From: Tubulanus polymorphus | Taxonomy: Eukaryota; Nemertea; Palaeonemertea; Tubulaniformes; Tubulanidae | Reading direction: 5' to 3' | DNA length: 64,000 nucleotides | Assembly: GCF_964204645.1 (NCBI RefSeq) | Contig: NC_134025.1 | Coordinates: forward strand, 24,396,001 to 24,460,000 | Part shown: one piece after another, positions 25,578-38,925 of the stretch | Layout of the letters: each line of letters opens with the position of its first letter | How positions within the stretch are numbered: the stretch's first letter is position 1 | Made by a program: the position numbers and the translations under genes | Notes under the pieces: model-generated | Told to the model about the DNA's origin: nothing | The model's input: only the letters and a program-made list of their open reading frames with translations | Databases searched by the model: none

Positions 25578-26012
25578 TTCAATAGATTTTTTAAGCCATA
25601 GGTTCGTCAAAGATTCATTGTAAAGAATAGAAGTCTCTTTGCGACTCTGTACATGACTTTTGTAAATAAATACATTGTGCTGCACATGTTTAGCTTGATG
25701 ATCTTGTTATTTCTAATATGTATTAGAATGACCGCCTCGGAAAACTTTTGCAGTACATGTGAATAAACGTAGCCAGTTACATGTGACGAAGATAGCTCTA
25801 GTGAGCGCGAGACCAGCTCTCGCGTCCCAGCAGATCATACGAAAACTACATATTCCACTTTATGAGGCCTTTTTTCTGCTGATCCACTCTAAACGATTGG
25901 AGACCATTGGCCCTCGATCCCGCTGCATTTCTCGCCCCAAGAGACGATCCCAGCGCTATGCAATGCCCATCTGACTGCAAATCAACGGACCACGCTGTCG
26001 CACTAAAACTGG
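25578..26012 (-). pseudogene. Broken tandem duplicate of the protease terminal exon and 3' UTR
   Basis: Aligns end to end with 26,793-27,235, which holds the last coding exon and 3' UTR of the neighbouring discoidin-S1 protease gene. Shared blocks include ATTTCTCGCCCCAAGAGACG (25,928 onward against 27,146 onward), AATGCCCATCTG, CAAATCAACGGACCA and GACCGCCTCGGAAAACTTTT. Against the intact copy it carries several small deletions. It loses bases within the codons before and after the conserved SWGE motif, and the first base after the acceptor has changed, so the reading frame is lost. The poly(A) hexamer of the intact copy (AATAAA at 26,822-26,827) is AATGAA here. It lies directly downstream of the parent gene in the same orientation, so local tandem duplication followed by decay is the simplest origin. 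Confidence 0.8.
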
Positions 26013-26792
26013 AATCCCGGTAAAAGTACCAGAGGAAAAATCATACCATAGGGAAAATGCCAGAGGTAAAATAATTGAATGAATTTTCAATGATGTTTAC
26101 AAGCTAGTTAGTTGTGATTCATGATATAAAATCAACAATGAAATAACTATTTCGGCAAGATATGACACTAGTTTGTTATCATATATTGAATCAAGTTTCG
26201 TTGAAAGCATTAGATTAAAATGATGTTTTTGTTGATATGATTTTGAATATGGATAAACGGACATCGTGCATGTTTCCTCCTGGCATTTTTACCTGTATTC
26301 AGCAAAATACATAAAATGCATAGGACTTGCTGGTAGCCTTTATTCAAACAACTGCCTGATTATATTCCCCCAGTTGGTTGATGCTACGAGCAATCATCTC
26401 AACCTGAATCATGTTATCAGTGTTTAAGGGCCGTAGCAAGGAGTAAAATGGTCTAGCGGCCATGGGATCAGATAGACGCCTTAATTAGAGAAAAAAACTA
26501 ATATAATTAATAAATTTGACATTTTTATTTAAAAATCATAATTTTCTGATTGGTTTGGACCAACAAGATTTTTTTTCGCTGCGAGTTTCGAATGCGCCAT
26601 CCTCTATGCATGTGCAAATCTAATCTAAATCGAATGTGTGAATATTTACATTCTGATACGCGTATTCATGCAGTTACAGAATTCATACAAACACAGTTTA
26701 GGCGGACATTGAACAATACATATTTAACATAACTTAAAGAAACTTTGACCCATGCTGCCTTGTTTCTCAGAGGAGAAGAAGGTATACAATTT
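26013..26792. other. Spacer between the duplicated protease 3' ends
   Basis: About 780 bp of AT-rich sequence with no recognisable gene. It separates the decayed terminal-exon copy from the 3' end of the intact protease gene. Confidence 0.4.
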
Positions 26793-26821
26793 TTTAGCCA
26801 TGGTCCTGTTGTCGTCAAAGA

Positions 26822-26827
26822 TTTATT
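26822..26827 (-). terminator. Poly(A) signal of the discoidin-protease gene
   Basis: AATAAA on the minus strand, 235 bp past the stop codon at 27,063. The matching position in the decayed duplicate is AATGAA, which is consistent with this copy being the functional one. Confidence 0.5.
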
Positions 26828-27062
26828 GTAAAAAATAGTTGTTGTCTTTTTGTGACTCTGTACATGATTTTTCAGAATATATATTTATGTATATACATTG
26901 TGCTGCATTTAATAAGCTCGATGATCTCGTTATTTCTGATTTTCAAATTACCGCCTCGGAAAACTTTTGAGGTATAAACGTAGTCATTACATGTAAATGT
27001 AGATGGCTCTACATGTAGTGAGCATGAGACCAGCTCTCGCGTTCTAGCGGTGCATTCGAAAA

Positions 27063-30000
27063 CTATTCTGCCTTAATTTCTGCGGATATCCAGTCTGTAA
27101 ACGATTGAACTTTAGTAAAGACCATTGGCCTCTCGATCCCGCCGCATTTCTCGCCCCAAGAGACGATCCCAGCGCTTATCCAATGCCCATCTGGCTGTCT
27201 GCAAATCAACGGACCACCGCTGTCGCCCTGAAAATGAAACGGTGTCTTTATTAAGCAGCTGTCACTGATGACAGAAATCCAGGTAAATTTCATGGCTCAA
27301 GAGGTAAAATGTACCGCGATGCTGAAGTGAATCTACATAAGATAACGTTAACACCGGCTGCCAGGTACCCGACAAGGGCGGATCTATGATTCTTCGAAGA
27401 AGTGAACGAATGGTCATTTTATCTAAGGGCAGATTTGGCAATGCGATGGCTGAAAGATGCACCCGCATTGGTGAGGGTCCCTCCCAAGGAAAAATTTAGG
27501 CTTCTCTAGGCTTTATCGGGACCCATTTGGCTTGATTCCTCATCTTTCTCAAATTTTGCAAAAGTCCAGACAGTTTGGAGGGCACATTCGAATTTGGAGG
27601 AGAAAACCATCCAATCCCCCTTGCCCTATCAATCGGGACACAGAGCACCATCACAAGAACCATGGAACATTATAGTCCACGGCAGAACCCAGTTCCAGCG
27701 ATTTTAGTCCATATGAGGTGTCAATGGGAGTACGAACATACCACCCGCTACTACATTTGTACATGCATGTATTTCAGATATTAACCGTTGAACCCAGACT
27801 GCATAGATAAGAACGTTATCCCCATATCCCGATGGTAATCGCTCATGGCCATTATGAATTTCCGTATAACCTTGGGGTTCATCAAGAAAATGCTGGTACG
27901 TAAGTCTGAATATGAATATTACGACACTAGTTATTTCCTGAATTCAAATGCCACCCGTCACTCCTCAAAATAGAATAAGTAATTCTACGGATATTTGACA
28001 AGACGATGAAATAAATCAGCGGGGAGGTTACCACGTGTCATTTTCATGACATTTCAGAAATGCGTCAGCTTCTCTTGACGATGAACATGGTTGTTTGTGA
28101 CAAATGTAATTGGATATTCTCGCTATCACATGTAGGCCTATATATAGGATAATGTGGAACAAACACCCACTTTTTACCAACATTTCGAATATACGTAGGC
28201 TATTCGACTACACATACGTACATGACAGATTCCCTGTTGTTTTCCGTTAGATCCTATGGCGCAAACGGTTGTCTCTGGGAAGTTTGCCCACGACACTCGA
28301 CGTGGAAAACCACGAAATTTCTCGTAGTAAGTTTCATACTTCGCTCGACATGCTTTCGAGTTTAGAAGTTCGACATTCACGTGTTGCGAATTGGCTGGAA
28401 ATGCTGCAACAAACCAACGAAAAAGAATATTCAGATCTTATATAGATACATAGCTTTTTTCATTTGATTTTATTTCCGAAAAAAATTTCATTGAATTATA
28501 TCTTCTCGGCATTTAAAAAAAAATTAATTTTGGGTATAGCTTACCTGCTAGGCCAGCTTTCGGTTTATCAGTTATTTTACCCCACCCAGCTACGATACAA
28601 TGCTGCCCGTCTTTGAGGATCAAATCTTCAGGCGGCAAACAAGCCGGGTTGACGTAGTCAGTCAAAGGGACCGGTTCCTTGAGACGAATTAACGCGATAT
28701 CGTTGTACAATCGCATCTGTCCATTAAACCAATCTACAAGCACGAATGATATACAACCTATTTCAAAAACATCTTATCAACACAATACATACGGTCGATC
28801 TGTTTTCCAATTCTTCGCCAATTAATCGTGGCCAATGTCCAGATGAGACTCCCATCGTGTGCGTATGTGCGTCTATGTGAGGCATTTCATTTTGATAATA
28901 TGTAATTGATATCCATCTGTCTCGTTACTTCCTTGGCCTTTGCTTTTCAGAAAATATCATTCACAAGACGTTATTGGAGAGCCGTTAACGCTCTGCCGTA
29001 GAGATACAATAAAACGTAGCAACGGCTACAATAAGGTAAGTGAAATAGGAGCTTTATCTTCACCGAAATATTATTTCCTGGTTATGAATGATGATGTTAT
29101 TACCTATTTCACCGACGTAACTTGGATGCAGGATAAGCTTATCGATAGCAATCTCCAATTCCGTTCCTTGATGCAGTTCAAAATTAGATTCACCCAAAAC
29201 CACTTTATATTCTTCGGGTCCGCATGGTCTGAATTTTCCCGGATATCTACGTAAAACTATATATGTTATAGTAAAACTATACTTTTGAACTCATTTAAAG
29301 ACACGCTCCGCAATAATCGCGATCCGGCATTGACAGTTGTAGAATCCGATTGATGATTTAGAATAAATAGATATAGTTTTCAGATATCTGGTCATTTAAT
29401 TACTTAAAGATTGAATTTCGTCATGACTTAAAGATTGAATTTCCTTTTAATGTTCCCACGATTTTTTCAATACTATCTTCACAAACAGGCACCGGAGTGC
29501 GGTTTTTTACTAACTTGAAACAATGGGCTGCGGTGAGAACGTATTGCGGGTGAATCAAAGTGCCTCCACACGCATTTATCAATTTCTTTTCTCGATCGCA
29601 TGTATTTTTTGGCGTCCTCTGTATTGATACCAGCCACGGCCATTCGCCATGAATGTTGCCAATGCCGTTGATGATTCTTTTTACTCTACCCGGACGGTTC
29701 TGTTTCCTCAACCCACATTTAGTGTTGATACCTGACACATTAGATATAAGTTATAAATTCAATTTTTTTATATTAGAAGTTTTTTCGATATCTAATTCTA
29801 ATAGTGTGTCGATATCATCCACCAAAGCAATTATCATATTAAAACGAGCTTACCTCCGCCGGTTCCTGAAAAGGTAAATATATTCGTTGTATTGATTGTA
29901 TGAATATACACGATAATCACATAAACGACGCGTTTCAACCTGGTTAAAACCTGGCACGAAAGAAATTCCATGAACACCTTGAAACCTCAATGCTCAAGTG

Positions 30001-33000
30001 ACCTGGCTATATAGTAGACTGATATATTCTCAACTTTTTCAAAGATGATAAGCAAAACCCACAGATGATGATTCAAAATTTTATTCTATATGAATCGGAG
30101 TGATTTGGTCTACATTGCCGCGGTACCGTATACTCCACGTCTGGGATCAGATTTTAAAATGAGTATTATTTAGTTTCAGAATTCGATACGTTCTCACAGA
30201 CAAGGCTGAAATGTCGTCACCTTGGTTTATCTTCCTATTTTACTCAATTGGGAAGTCAAATGAATTATTAAACACCCTATATTCATCTCAATCGTCTCAG
30301 ATGATAACATCAAGACGCGTTGGAATAGAATGAAGAAAACGGTGTGCTTCTTGGCATTTATAGGATCGCCATTTGGACCTGCGACGTGCGATAAAAATAC
30401 AGGTCAAGTTAACGATCTTATGCGGTTAACCGAGCCTAAGTGACCCAAACCGAACCTACTCAAAATAGCTGAGTTGGCACTGATTAAGGGTCGTTTTGCA
30501 TATCCGATGTCAGTCAATGACGATTTTCTTTTCATTATGCCGCGGTAACTCAGTGTACGTATCTTTTAACTTCTGAGAAGAACGTGCCTACCTCTTTCCC
30601 ATCTTTGTTATTCGTTTGAAAATTTTAAAACGCATATGAAATACTATATACAGTACAAAAAAATATTTTCTTCCAAAGACGGAATAGACCAGAGATACGT
30701 CATTTCCCTCATAACGCGCTTATAGGCGAATCCGAAAATATCTGTCTATGGAGGCTAGTTTTTACATACGTTATACATCCGATATATTTTTAGATTATCA
30801 ATTCCGCAAAGAAATATGAACGAATAGATATCCGATTTTCCGTCTGGAGCGGGGGAGGGGGAAATTATTTTTCCTGGTTATTAGAAATAAATAACAGAAA
30901 CCTTTTAACAATGGATGCTGATAACAAATGTTTTCTTTTAGATCGCGTGAGGTCGTCATTCATGTTAAACCTGCAGACATGAACGACAAAGCTTTTCAAC
31001 TCATTCTATCGTTTCACATTTTTTGATCGCCAATGTATATAGTCTAAGATATTTCTCTAAAGATGTGAATTATCGAGAAAAAAAACGTTACATTATTATA
31101 TTTTTGACACGCTTTCATTACTGAACGGAAAATGTAAGAAATAAGACCAGAATTCATTTTTTGAAAATAATGATTTCAATGCAGGGAATATCATCTAAAA
31201 GTATCATTTTCTTTAAAGATATTCCGGTGGAGGAAGGCGTCGGACAAAAACGTTTTTATTTTCATTTAAGGTGCGCCCTCGATTTTCTTGATACGCCCGT
31301 GAAATATTAGTTTTTCGTTAATTTTACTTACCGCAACCTAGGAAATCTAATTTTAAGCTTAAACCAGATGGACGCCCAGTTGGATGAATACGAATGCAAG
31401 ATGCCCTGATTGGATGTGGGAAGATTGTCTTTCCGCCCGAACTCGACGATACGCGCATCACCTAAGTATTAGTTAACAAAACAATCAATATTAATAATTA
31501 ATCTAATATCTTGTTGTATCAGGGTTACTTAATCGAGCCTCTTGATTTCATTCGAAAAAAAACAACCTACGCTCGGTTTGATTTTCTGTGAATCGTGCAG
31601 GTACTCGAAATTCACGCAGTTTCTACTGTACGACACGGTAAATGATTTTACACCTGTCCCTCTGTATTTCCAAAAAATCAACCCAGTCAGGATTTTCTCC
31701 GTTGGAAAATGTACTTGTAGCCACGGGTTGTTACTCGTCTTAGCTGGCACCCAAGAAGACGAACTGCTAGAGCGGGCGTCGTGCGGCGCGTGGCTGTCGT
31801 CCAGTCCCGAGTCTGAGGCGGTGAAAGCACTGTTTGGATATGCTAAAGTACTGCTCGTATTAATGATCGTATTTTGGCATTTGCGAACATCTGGAAAACG
31901 ATTAAGTCGGATTTAGCGAAAACACCGTGGGACGCAAAGTAGAGGTGACCGCGTAGAGGTGTTTGGTGTTATTCAGTGGCGTTTTGTTCATTTTTGTGCA
32001 GACTATTTTTGAGTCAAGTGGGAATTAGGCAAACAATTAACGCGCTTGGCAGCATTCCTTACCGCATCTTCCTTGAAAGAGACTCTTGAATAACGCCAAG
32101 CGCTTTGCACCCACGCACGTACGCAAAGTTCAAATGATCAATTTGTTAAGACGATTAGAAATGTAATCTCTCCATTATTTTATCTATCCATTCATCCAAT
32201 CAATCCGATGTAATTCTTACATTTGAAAATGCATTCTTGTTTCGTCTTTTTAATTTTTTCTATGATTTTATAGCATGATACTTACCGCAACCGAGAAGTT
32301 GAATTTTCATTTGTGGCTGATTATGAAAGTTATCGGCTTTTATAATGATACACTCATTGACGAGAACTCGATGGAAAAAATTTATAGATGGATTTCTTGC
32401 ATCGGTATTGCCAACCATTTTCTAAAATAGAACCGAACGAGAATATGAATTTATGCTATATATATACTTTATTTTTCTTTTCATTTATAATGTATTACTT
32501 ATTTCATAGGATCGGCTTTTGATGGAAACGCTGAATCAATGCGTCCTCACAAATCAAGTTGGCCTGCGTGGTGACAAATTCGTTTTAAGCCCATCATAGA
32601 AATTGCATTTTTCATAAGTAGATCGTGGTGTACTGTTTCGTTACTTTAGCAGTGTTGGCAATTCCTGTTATGGCGACGTCGAAAGTTGATATCACGGATG
32701 AAAGAAGTTTCAGCGGAATATTTTAACGCATCCGTCATCGCGACGCATTTGTCACCGCGAAACGAGATTAAAACATCCCGTTCAGCGGCTAACGTTACGT
32801 GTTTGTGACAAAGAACTAAAATGACTTCAGACGAGATACTTCTATTTTTAACGCTCTAGATTTTGGATTACTCGCTCGCAGAACAACAAGTCGAATGCCC
32901 TCCATCTTAGGTCAAATACAATGTATTATGATTTTGTTTCATTTGATTTTCGTATCTAATATATAAAGGGTCAATCTAGTTGTTTTTACAAGTATTTACC

Positions 33001-34729
33001 TCACGGGAATCTCCTTTTTCATAAATTCCATCCATTGTATTACAACCTCCATGCCATACGTAATACGATTCGACCCAAGTTTCATTTCTAGGAATACCCC
33101 TCGCCACGACACCAGTTACCATCCAGTGTGTTCCATACAGATCCACCTGAAATGTATACATACGATGGTTGAGTTGTTACAAAAAAAAACATCTTTTCAT
33201 TTTGAAGCAAACAAACAAAACTGTTTCACTCTACAAATCTAAAACAGTTTCATTTCACTCTGGATGCAATAGTTCATGTAGGGTGTTACTATTTGGCAGT
33301 AATCGAATTCCGGGCGAATCTGCCCTTTGTTTTACCCCTAACTATTCTGTGACTGGAGAATGCCAAGGGCGTATCATCTTGTCGAGTAACCAGTAAACAT
33401 GTTTACAAAAATTCCAGACTCCAAGGATCATGACTTTAATATCAAAGAAATCCCCGTCCTAAAATAGCTGCTAGATATCAGTGACACGTGACAGTAATAG
33501 TCGGCTGAGGAACGGTTTGAAAGTAAAGGAGCGTGGGATTATGAGTGGGAAGATATGAATTCTTGTTTCGAAAGTCGAGCGAATATACGTTGAAGAAACA
33601 TATATTCAAATAGTTGATCTTGATTCATGAAAATACGTGTTATTTGGTTATTTGAGACTGATTCAGAATACAGGATGGAAATCTAATTCAGTAATGATGT
33701 GTTACATCAAACTGTGATACTACATCACGGGGCGTTTTGAAGAGTTAAGGTCGTCTCGACGGAGATAAGAACGTTTGACCTGACTGTGACATTTGAAAAC
33801 GTGGGTTGTATCGTTTTTACCGTCTCGTTTAAAGAGATATCATATCACACCTTGCCGTCTAATTTTGACGGTTCAAGGTTGAGGAAGAAGTGTTGAATTA
33901 CCCCCTCCCCCACCCCCAATAGGAGAACCGTGCGCCTATTATAGCAAGATCTATGCATGCAGCTTATCTTCTGACTGGCTGGTGTCTGACAAGTGTTAAA
34001 TCTACCATATGGTATTGTCGAATGCAGAATCACGTAATCCGTAAAACCCATTCTGCTCTCAGATTTTTAAAACGGAATTTTTTCTCTAAAGTGACAAATC
34101 CCAATGACATTATGAATAAGAAGCATCCGCAAAAATGTGTCTGTGGAGATTTTTTTTGATAGAAGAAGAAATAAATTTAAAAAAAATTGAAACTGGAAAT
34201 ATTCTCAAAGTTGTTACATGTATTTGTTTTCAGTTAAGAGCCTGGATTGTAAAACTTACTTTAACAATTCCATTTTCATCCGTATTGTAGAATCCGGGTA
34301 ATCTTTCATGACAGTTTGGTAATGCTTAATAAATGAAAAAAAAGAAAAAAATGATTACATATCTAATATCGGGAGATATACGTAGAAACTTCACGATTAT
34401 TCGACTGATTTGGAAACCCTGATGTATATTTATATCTAAATCAAATTGATTTTGAAAGATGCATCATTAGCAAATTCTAAAAAAAACTAAACTAATATTC
34501 ACGTTACCTTTGCATATCGCAAATGACCCCTGAAGGAGAAAATCGGAGATGATTATCATTGGATTAAAGCAAAACAATTTTTCCCGACGAATTCTAAGAG
34601 AAAGTTTAATCAACTTACCAAAAGCAAAATGTTAAAGAAGGCGTGGATGAATATATGTCGGTGCAGCTTCCTAATAATAATTTGTAATAAGATAGTAGAA
34701 AGTGTCTTTATGCAATTTACGTAGATCAT
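27063..34729 (-). CDS. Secreted zymogen: two F5/8C (discoidin) domains plus S1 serine protease (13 exons)
   Basis: Exons: 34729-34619, 34529-34508, 34324-34260, 33146-33000, 32421-32286, 31890-31571, 31461-31332, 29865-29854, 29731-29428, 29246-29104, 28733-28545, 28403-28222, 27227-27063; about 641 residues in hand assembly. A hydrophobic stretch near residues 25-43 (HIFIHAFFNILLLGSFAIC) is the likely signal sequence. A short first discoidin domain (48-160) and a full second one (165-310) each end in LGC. The zymogen site RVKR/IING at 330-337 is followed by the catalytic triad His384 (TAAHC), Asp475 (YNDIAL) and Ser590 (GDSGGP). Position 189 (chymotrypsin numbering) is Gly in GICHGDSGGP, not the Asp of trypsins, so elastase- or chymotrypsin-like preference is inferred. 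RVKR fits a furin-type cleavage site. The donor of the exon ending at 29,428 is weak and uncertain, and the first exon is the least sure. Discoidin domains suggest binding to glycans or membranes. Confidence 0.82.
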
Positions 34730-37700
34730 GAAACAATAGATACATCGTGCTTGGTGCATATTTTGATCCAGGTTTTAACGTTCATTTGGTTCGTATATTG
34801 TAGACGTTATTGTGGAGATTTGATAGCGACATGTAAAACGACTACCCAAAACTATCATCTGATAATGGGAAATATATGGCTTTCTTAAGGTCACATGGTA
34901 TTCTAACTTGGAACGAAGAAGGTTAGTTTATTTTCACAATTGAATTATGCGCCAAACAGGATTTTCTCTGTCACTTACACAAATCAGTTGATATTTACCC
35001 TTTGATTTGTGTGCAAATAGATAAAACCTCCAGCATGTACGAACTGATCTTTTAAACGTTTCACACCAGACATATGGTAAATATGCAAAACCTTTTTATT
35101 TCGTTTTGAGAGACTCTTGGTGAAATGGGTTGCGTTTCCGTATGTGTACTCTACTTATATGTACATAAAATCGACATACATGATTGTTGAGAATCAGCGC
35201 AAAAATGAAAGATTTCATCATTTACATTTTATTATTAGTTGCAAAAAAGAATTCTCTGCGAACGAGTAGGCAACGTTTTACTTTAAAGGTTAGATACATT
35301 CGCTTTTCTTTAAAAAGTAGACTAGACGGTTTGGAATGTCAGGAAAACTTTTTTCAAAATCATCACTCCCATCAGTTTTTTTTGTGGTTTATGAAACCAA
35401 ATTATTAGTACATATACTAATCGTTTTGCGGTTTGCCGAAAATTAAGCCTATTGTTTCTAACCATCGACAAGCCCCGGTCAAGGAAAAGCTGTTTTTATA
35501 CACTATGGTTCAACAACCATGGCCCAATTATAACGTAAAAACTATCGTGAGATGAAAATTCGTTCTAACTATTTTCTTTTCAAAACTTACGAAAATCCGA
35601 CCATCTTATATACGTGGTGCGTTAAACGGTTCTAGTCCGACCGAAGCTCTTGCGTATCTATAGTAGGTTTATTATAGTATGTGTGAATGAGACCCCAATG
35701 ACACATTTAATATTATGTAGTACTTGCATTTATTACACACCACGTGTTTATGTGTTTACGAAGTGTACTACGTGTGTACCAAATCGGGATGCCTTCAACT
35801 GGGATGAGGGTATCAATTATCATAGTAATTATACCCTGATTATTTCATCGTCTAATAAGTACTTATGTTAGTGTGTCATTTTAAGCATATTATGATATTC
35901 GTGACCAAACAAGGAGACAAAATGTTGAAGCCAGCCCAGCAACGCACGTTTTCGTTGGCCGCCTACACAAATTTCGACGTACACACACGCGCTCGGATGT
36001 AAGTTGAAGTAGTCATTTAAAATTATTGGAAACGAGCACGCACGTCAGAAATGACGCTATTAAATGATTAAATATTAAAAGAATATCGGATTGTCTGGAA
36101 ATATTTGTACGAAGCCCACGTGTTTGGACGGATATTACCGAAGCGCCTTTCGAATATTTCATTCGGAGTGGCCGGGTGCGCTCCCCCAATATAAATATTG
36201 CGACGTAAAACTTTCCTGGAATTAGCTCTCGAAACTCGCAAAGATGTGGGTACAACGAGTCAATATTGAACCCGTCAGCGGACGCTCGCCGATAATCGCC
36301 CTGTCGTCGTGGTCGACGTCAGAATAGGGGATATCATTTTCAGGGTTACTGCAGACATTTAGCGCCCACACGTTCTAGTCCACTTCATTCATCGGGTAGT
36401 AACGGTAGTAACGTCCGTAACGGTTGGGATAAAGATATAGGCGAAGTCGATACATTGTCTTATACTCCACTTGATTTCTGATTTCACACTTACACACATC
36501 ATCGTGAGCACGATTATGTATGACGTATGCCGTACTTTTGCAGTAAACATATATGGAATTTGTGACGATGAAATAAACACATCAGGCGAGTGTTTGCTTG
36601 TAATTCGTAATAACTAACACCGGGAAATGTATAAACGTTAGTCCATTAGGCAGTTACTTTAATCATCCGTCAGTTGGAGAAGTATATAAATCACCACTTG
36701 GCTTCAGTTTTTTTTCGGTACGCATGGATAATTGCCTCATCTGTAATCCCATTTCAAATAACTGCCCTGATTGCGAGAAATAAAAACTAACGCTGTTGAC
36801 TTTGTAAACGCAAACGGGCGTAGGTTTGACACGTTTTTCCAAGCCGGAAATGAAAACATAATTTAAGTGTCGAGAAGGTGTCGTAATTGTGACATCTTTG
36901 TCTACGGAAAAAGATTGATCAGACGGCTCGAAATAATCTTAAAGAACAATTTTTAATTCTCACGTGCAGGATTGATATCTGTGACTCCGCCAACTATGTG
37001 CATCTGAAACCAAATGACTTAATTTTAGCACCATAGAACAGACTTAGTGGTAGCGCAGACGCGATTTATCGTGACCAGCCAATGACAAATTCAGCATTAG
37101 CCACGGCATAATCTCCCAGCGTAATCCGGTGGCCAGTCGCGAAAAACTTTCCATCCAACTCTTGTAATGATGATGCTAATCCCGTAGATAAGTAGAACAT
37201 GCATTGTTTATTGGCGTTAGGACCGTTGATTTCATCAACGTCAATTACATCCGCCTACCTTGGTCTAATAATAACTGAATTGAATTGAATTGAAGATACA
37301 TTCTTCCTCTCGTGTCCGTCCTTATCTTCCTCTTTGAAAGTTTCACCAAGTGACGTCACTATCTTCATTGTTTAAAAACATCTCACATTTATAAGTGTTA
37401 TTGGGATCTTCGAACAATTTACGATATAGAAATATTTCATTTGAATGCGGATTCGATTTTTCATGTCAGATTCCGAAACCTTTTTCTTGCTTAGTATTAC
37501 AGCAGCCAGTCCCCCCGGATCGAGTCGCATTAAAGTACAGCTTACTTTATCATATATCCAACCTCATAATAGCGAGCTAATTATAAATTCAAAATGTACA
37601 CACATTGATCTCAGTTTGTAAAAGTCCACACTATGTTCAACGGAAATGAATTATCCAAGACGATCAGAACGTTCATATAACATGTTAGCCCACGATTAGT

Positions 37701-38812
37701 ACCGTTGTATAGTGTAATGAGTTTATTTACCACACATCATTATTAACCGATAATCTGCTGTTTGTGCATTGAAATATTAAAGAGACGTGTGAATATTCAA
37801 TAGTACCGGTATATGGTCCACTCACGTAACAGGCCTACAACATATTCAAAGTTGCATTTTTTCCTAGGATTTGTAGAAAAAGCCTTTTTAAAGTGTCCAG
37901 GCACCATGTTCGGTACCCACTAGGTCCTGGTTGTAATAACACCGTTATTGATTTTCAGATTGATTATTGAATCGAAATGAACTTAGCGTCTATTATTTTT
38001 ACAAAATATTTACAAAGAAAGCAGTTATAACTAAAATAGAATTGGCCCCAGACATGAAATAAACTTTTAAAATCGTTGCAGATTTCGTAGGAATCAGCCT
38101 CAGAAAACACAACAGCGGGTTCAACTCGCTATAACTTTTTCCCGGAGGACAAACCGTTCCTATCAGCTGTCAAGATGAAATTCGCATGAGCAGTTGATTT
38201 GATAAGTCGATATTGTTAGAATTTTTGGTTTGTGTTGGTGTTACTTCTATGGCATCTATGACATTTCGCTGGCGAAAACAAATACTGTCAAGTCTATTGT
38301 CAGCGTTATAAAAGCGGTACTATTCTTGTAGTTAGCTTTTTATCCGTAGAATTGCGAGGGCAGTTCAGATATATCTCCTCACGTGGACAGATTATCTATT
38401 ATGCTTATCATTCAGAATGCGGCGTTAAGTTTGACCGCGATAATCCTACACGGCCGGTTTGGATAAATATCCCGTTAATTCGTCGCAATGAAAACGGATA
38501 TAGTTTTAAGATATTCTCTCTTGATATGTATTGACTTTTCATCGGCACGAACGATGCATGAATTGAATTAAGCCCACACTACCCACACGAGCGAAAATTT
38601 CGCAAAGTTCGCACGCATTTGGTACGAAATTTACGTGCCATCATCCAGTGGTGAAAAATGCGCCCGACATAGGTGTAGCGATGCGATAGGCGTGTATGCA
38701 TCATATTCAAAACATTTCGAAAACATTTTGACCATGTCCAACAATTCATCCCACCCGGTATGGTGTCACGAGTAACTAGTCAGATTTGGTCGTTATGCGT
38801 GGTGGTAAGTAA
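34730..38812. other. Gene-poor intergenic DNA
   Basis: Upstream of the protease start. Short open frames only, none with recognisable domains or phase-consistent splice sites. A small GAATT repeat is at about 37,276-37,294. Regulatory sequence for the protease may lie at the low-coordinate end. Confidence 0.35.
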
Positions 38813-38925
38813 GCTGGGCGTTTGGGCGAGCGGTTAAGTCCAACGGCATACGGCACTGAGAAACGCTTAGGGTCTTCGGTTTCTAGAGTCAAGTCCGGTT
38901 TCAAATCCCGGTTTTCCTGGTGAAC
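38813..38925 (+). repeat. tRNA-like sequence, probable head of a tRNA-derived SINE or tRNA pseudogene
   Basis: The block TTGGGCGAGCGGTTAAG at 38,822-38,838 closely matches the D-arm / box A of class II (Ser/Leu) tRNAs. CCGGTTTCAAATCCCGG at 38,895-38,911 matches the T-arm / box B, at a class II-like distance. The acceptor stem does not pair cleanly and no convincing anticodon arm is visible, so this is not a functional tRNA. A possible SINE body would follow to about 38,970. Confidence 0.5.

Noticed and set aside
27262-27468. 68-codon minus-strand ORF between the last two protease exons
   Set aside because: The flanking exons already join in phase at the conserved GICH/GDSGGP motif, so this is intron.
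31542-31916. 124-codon plus-strand ORF
   Set aside because: Antisense shadow of the second discoidin-domain exon (31,571-31,890 minus), which has clear homology and splice sites.
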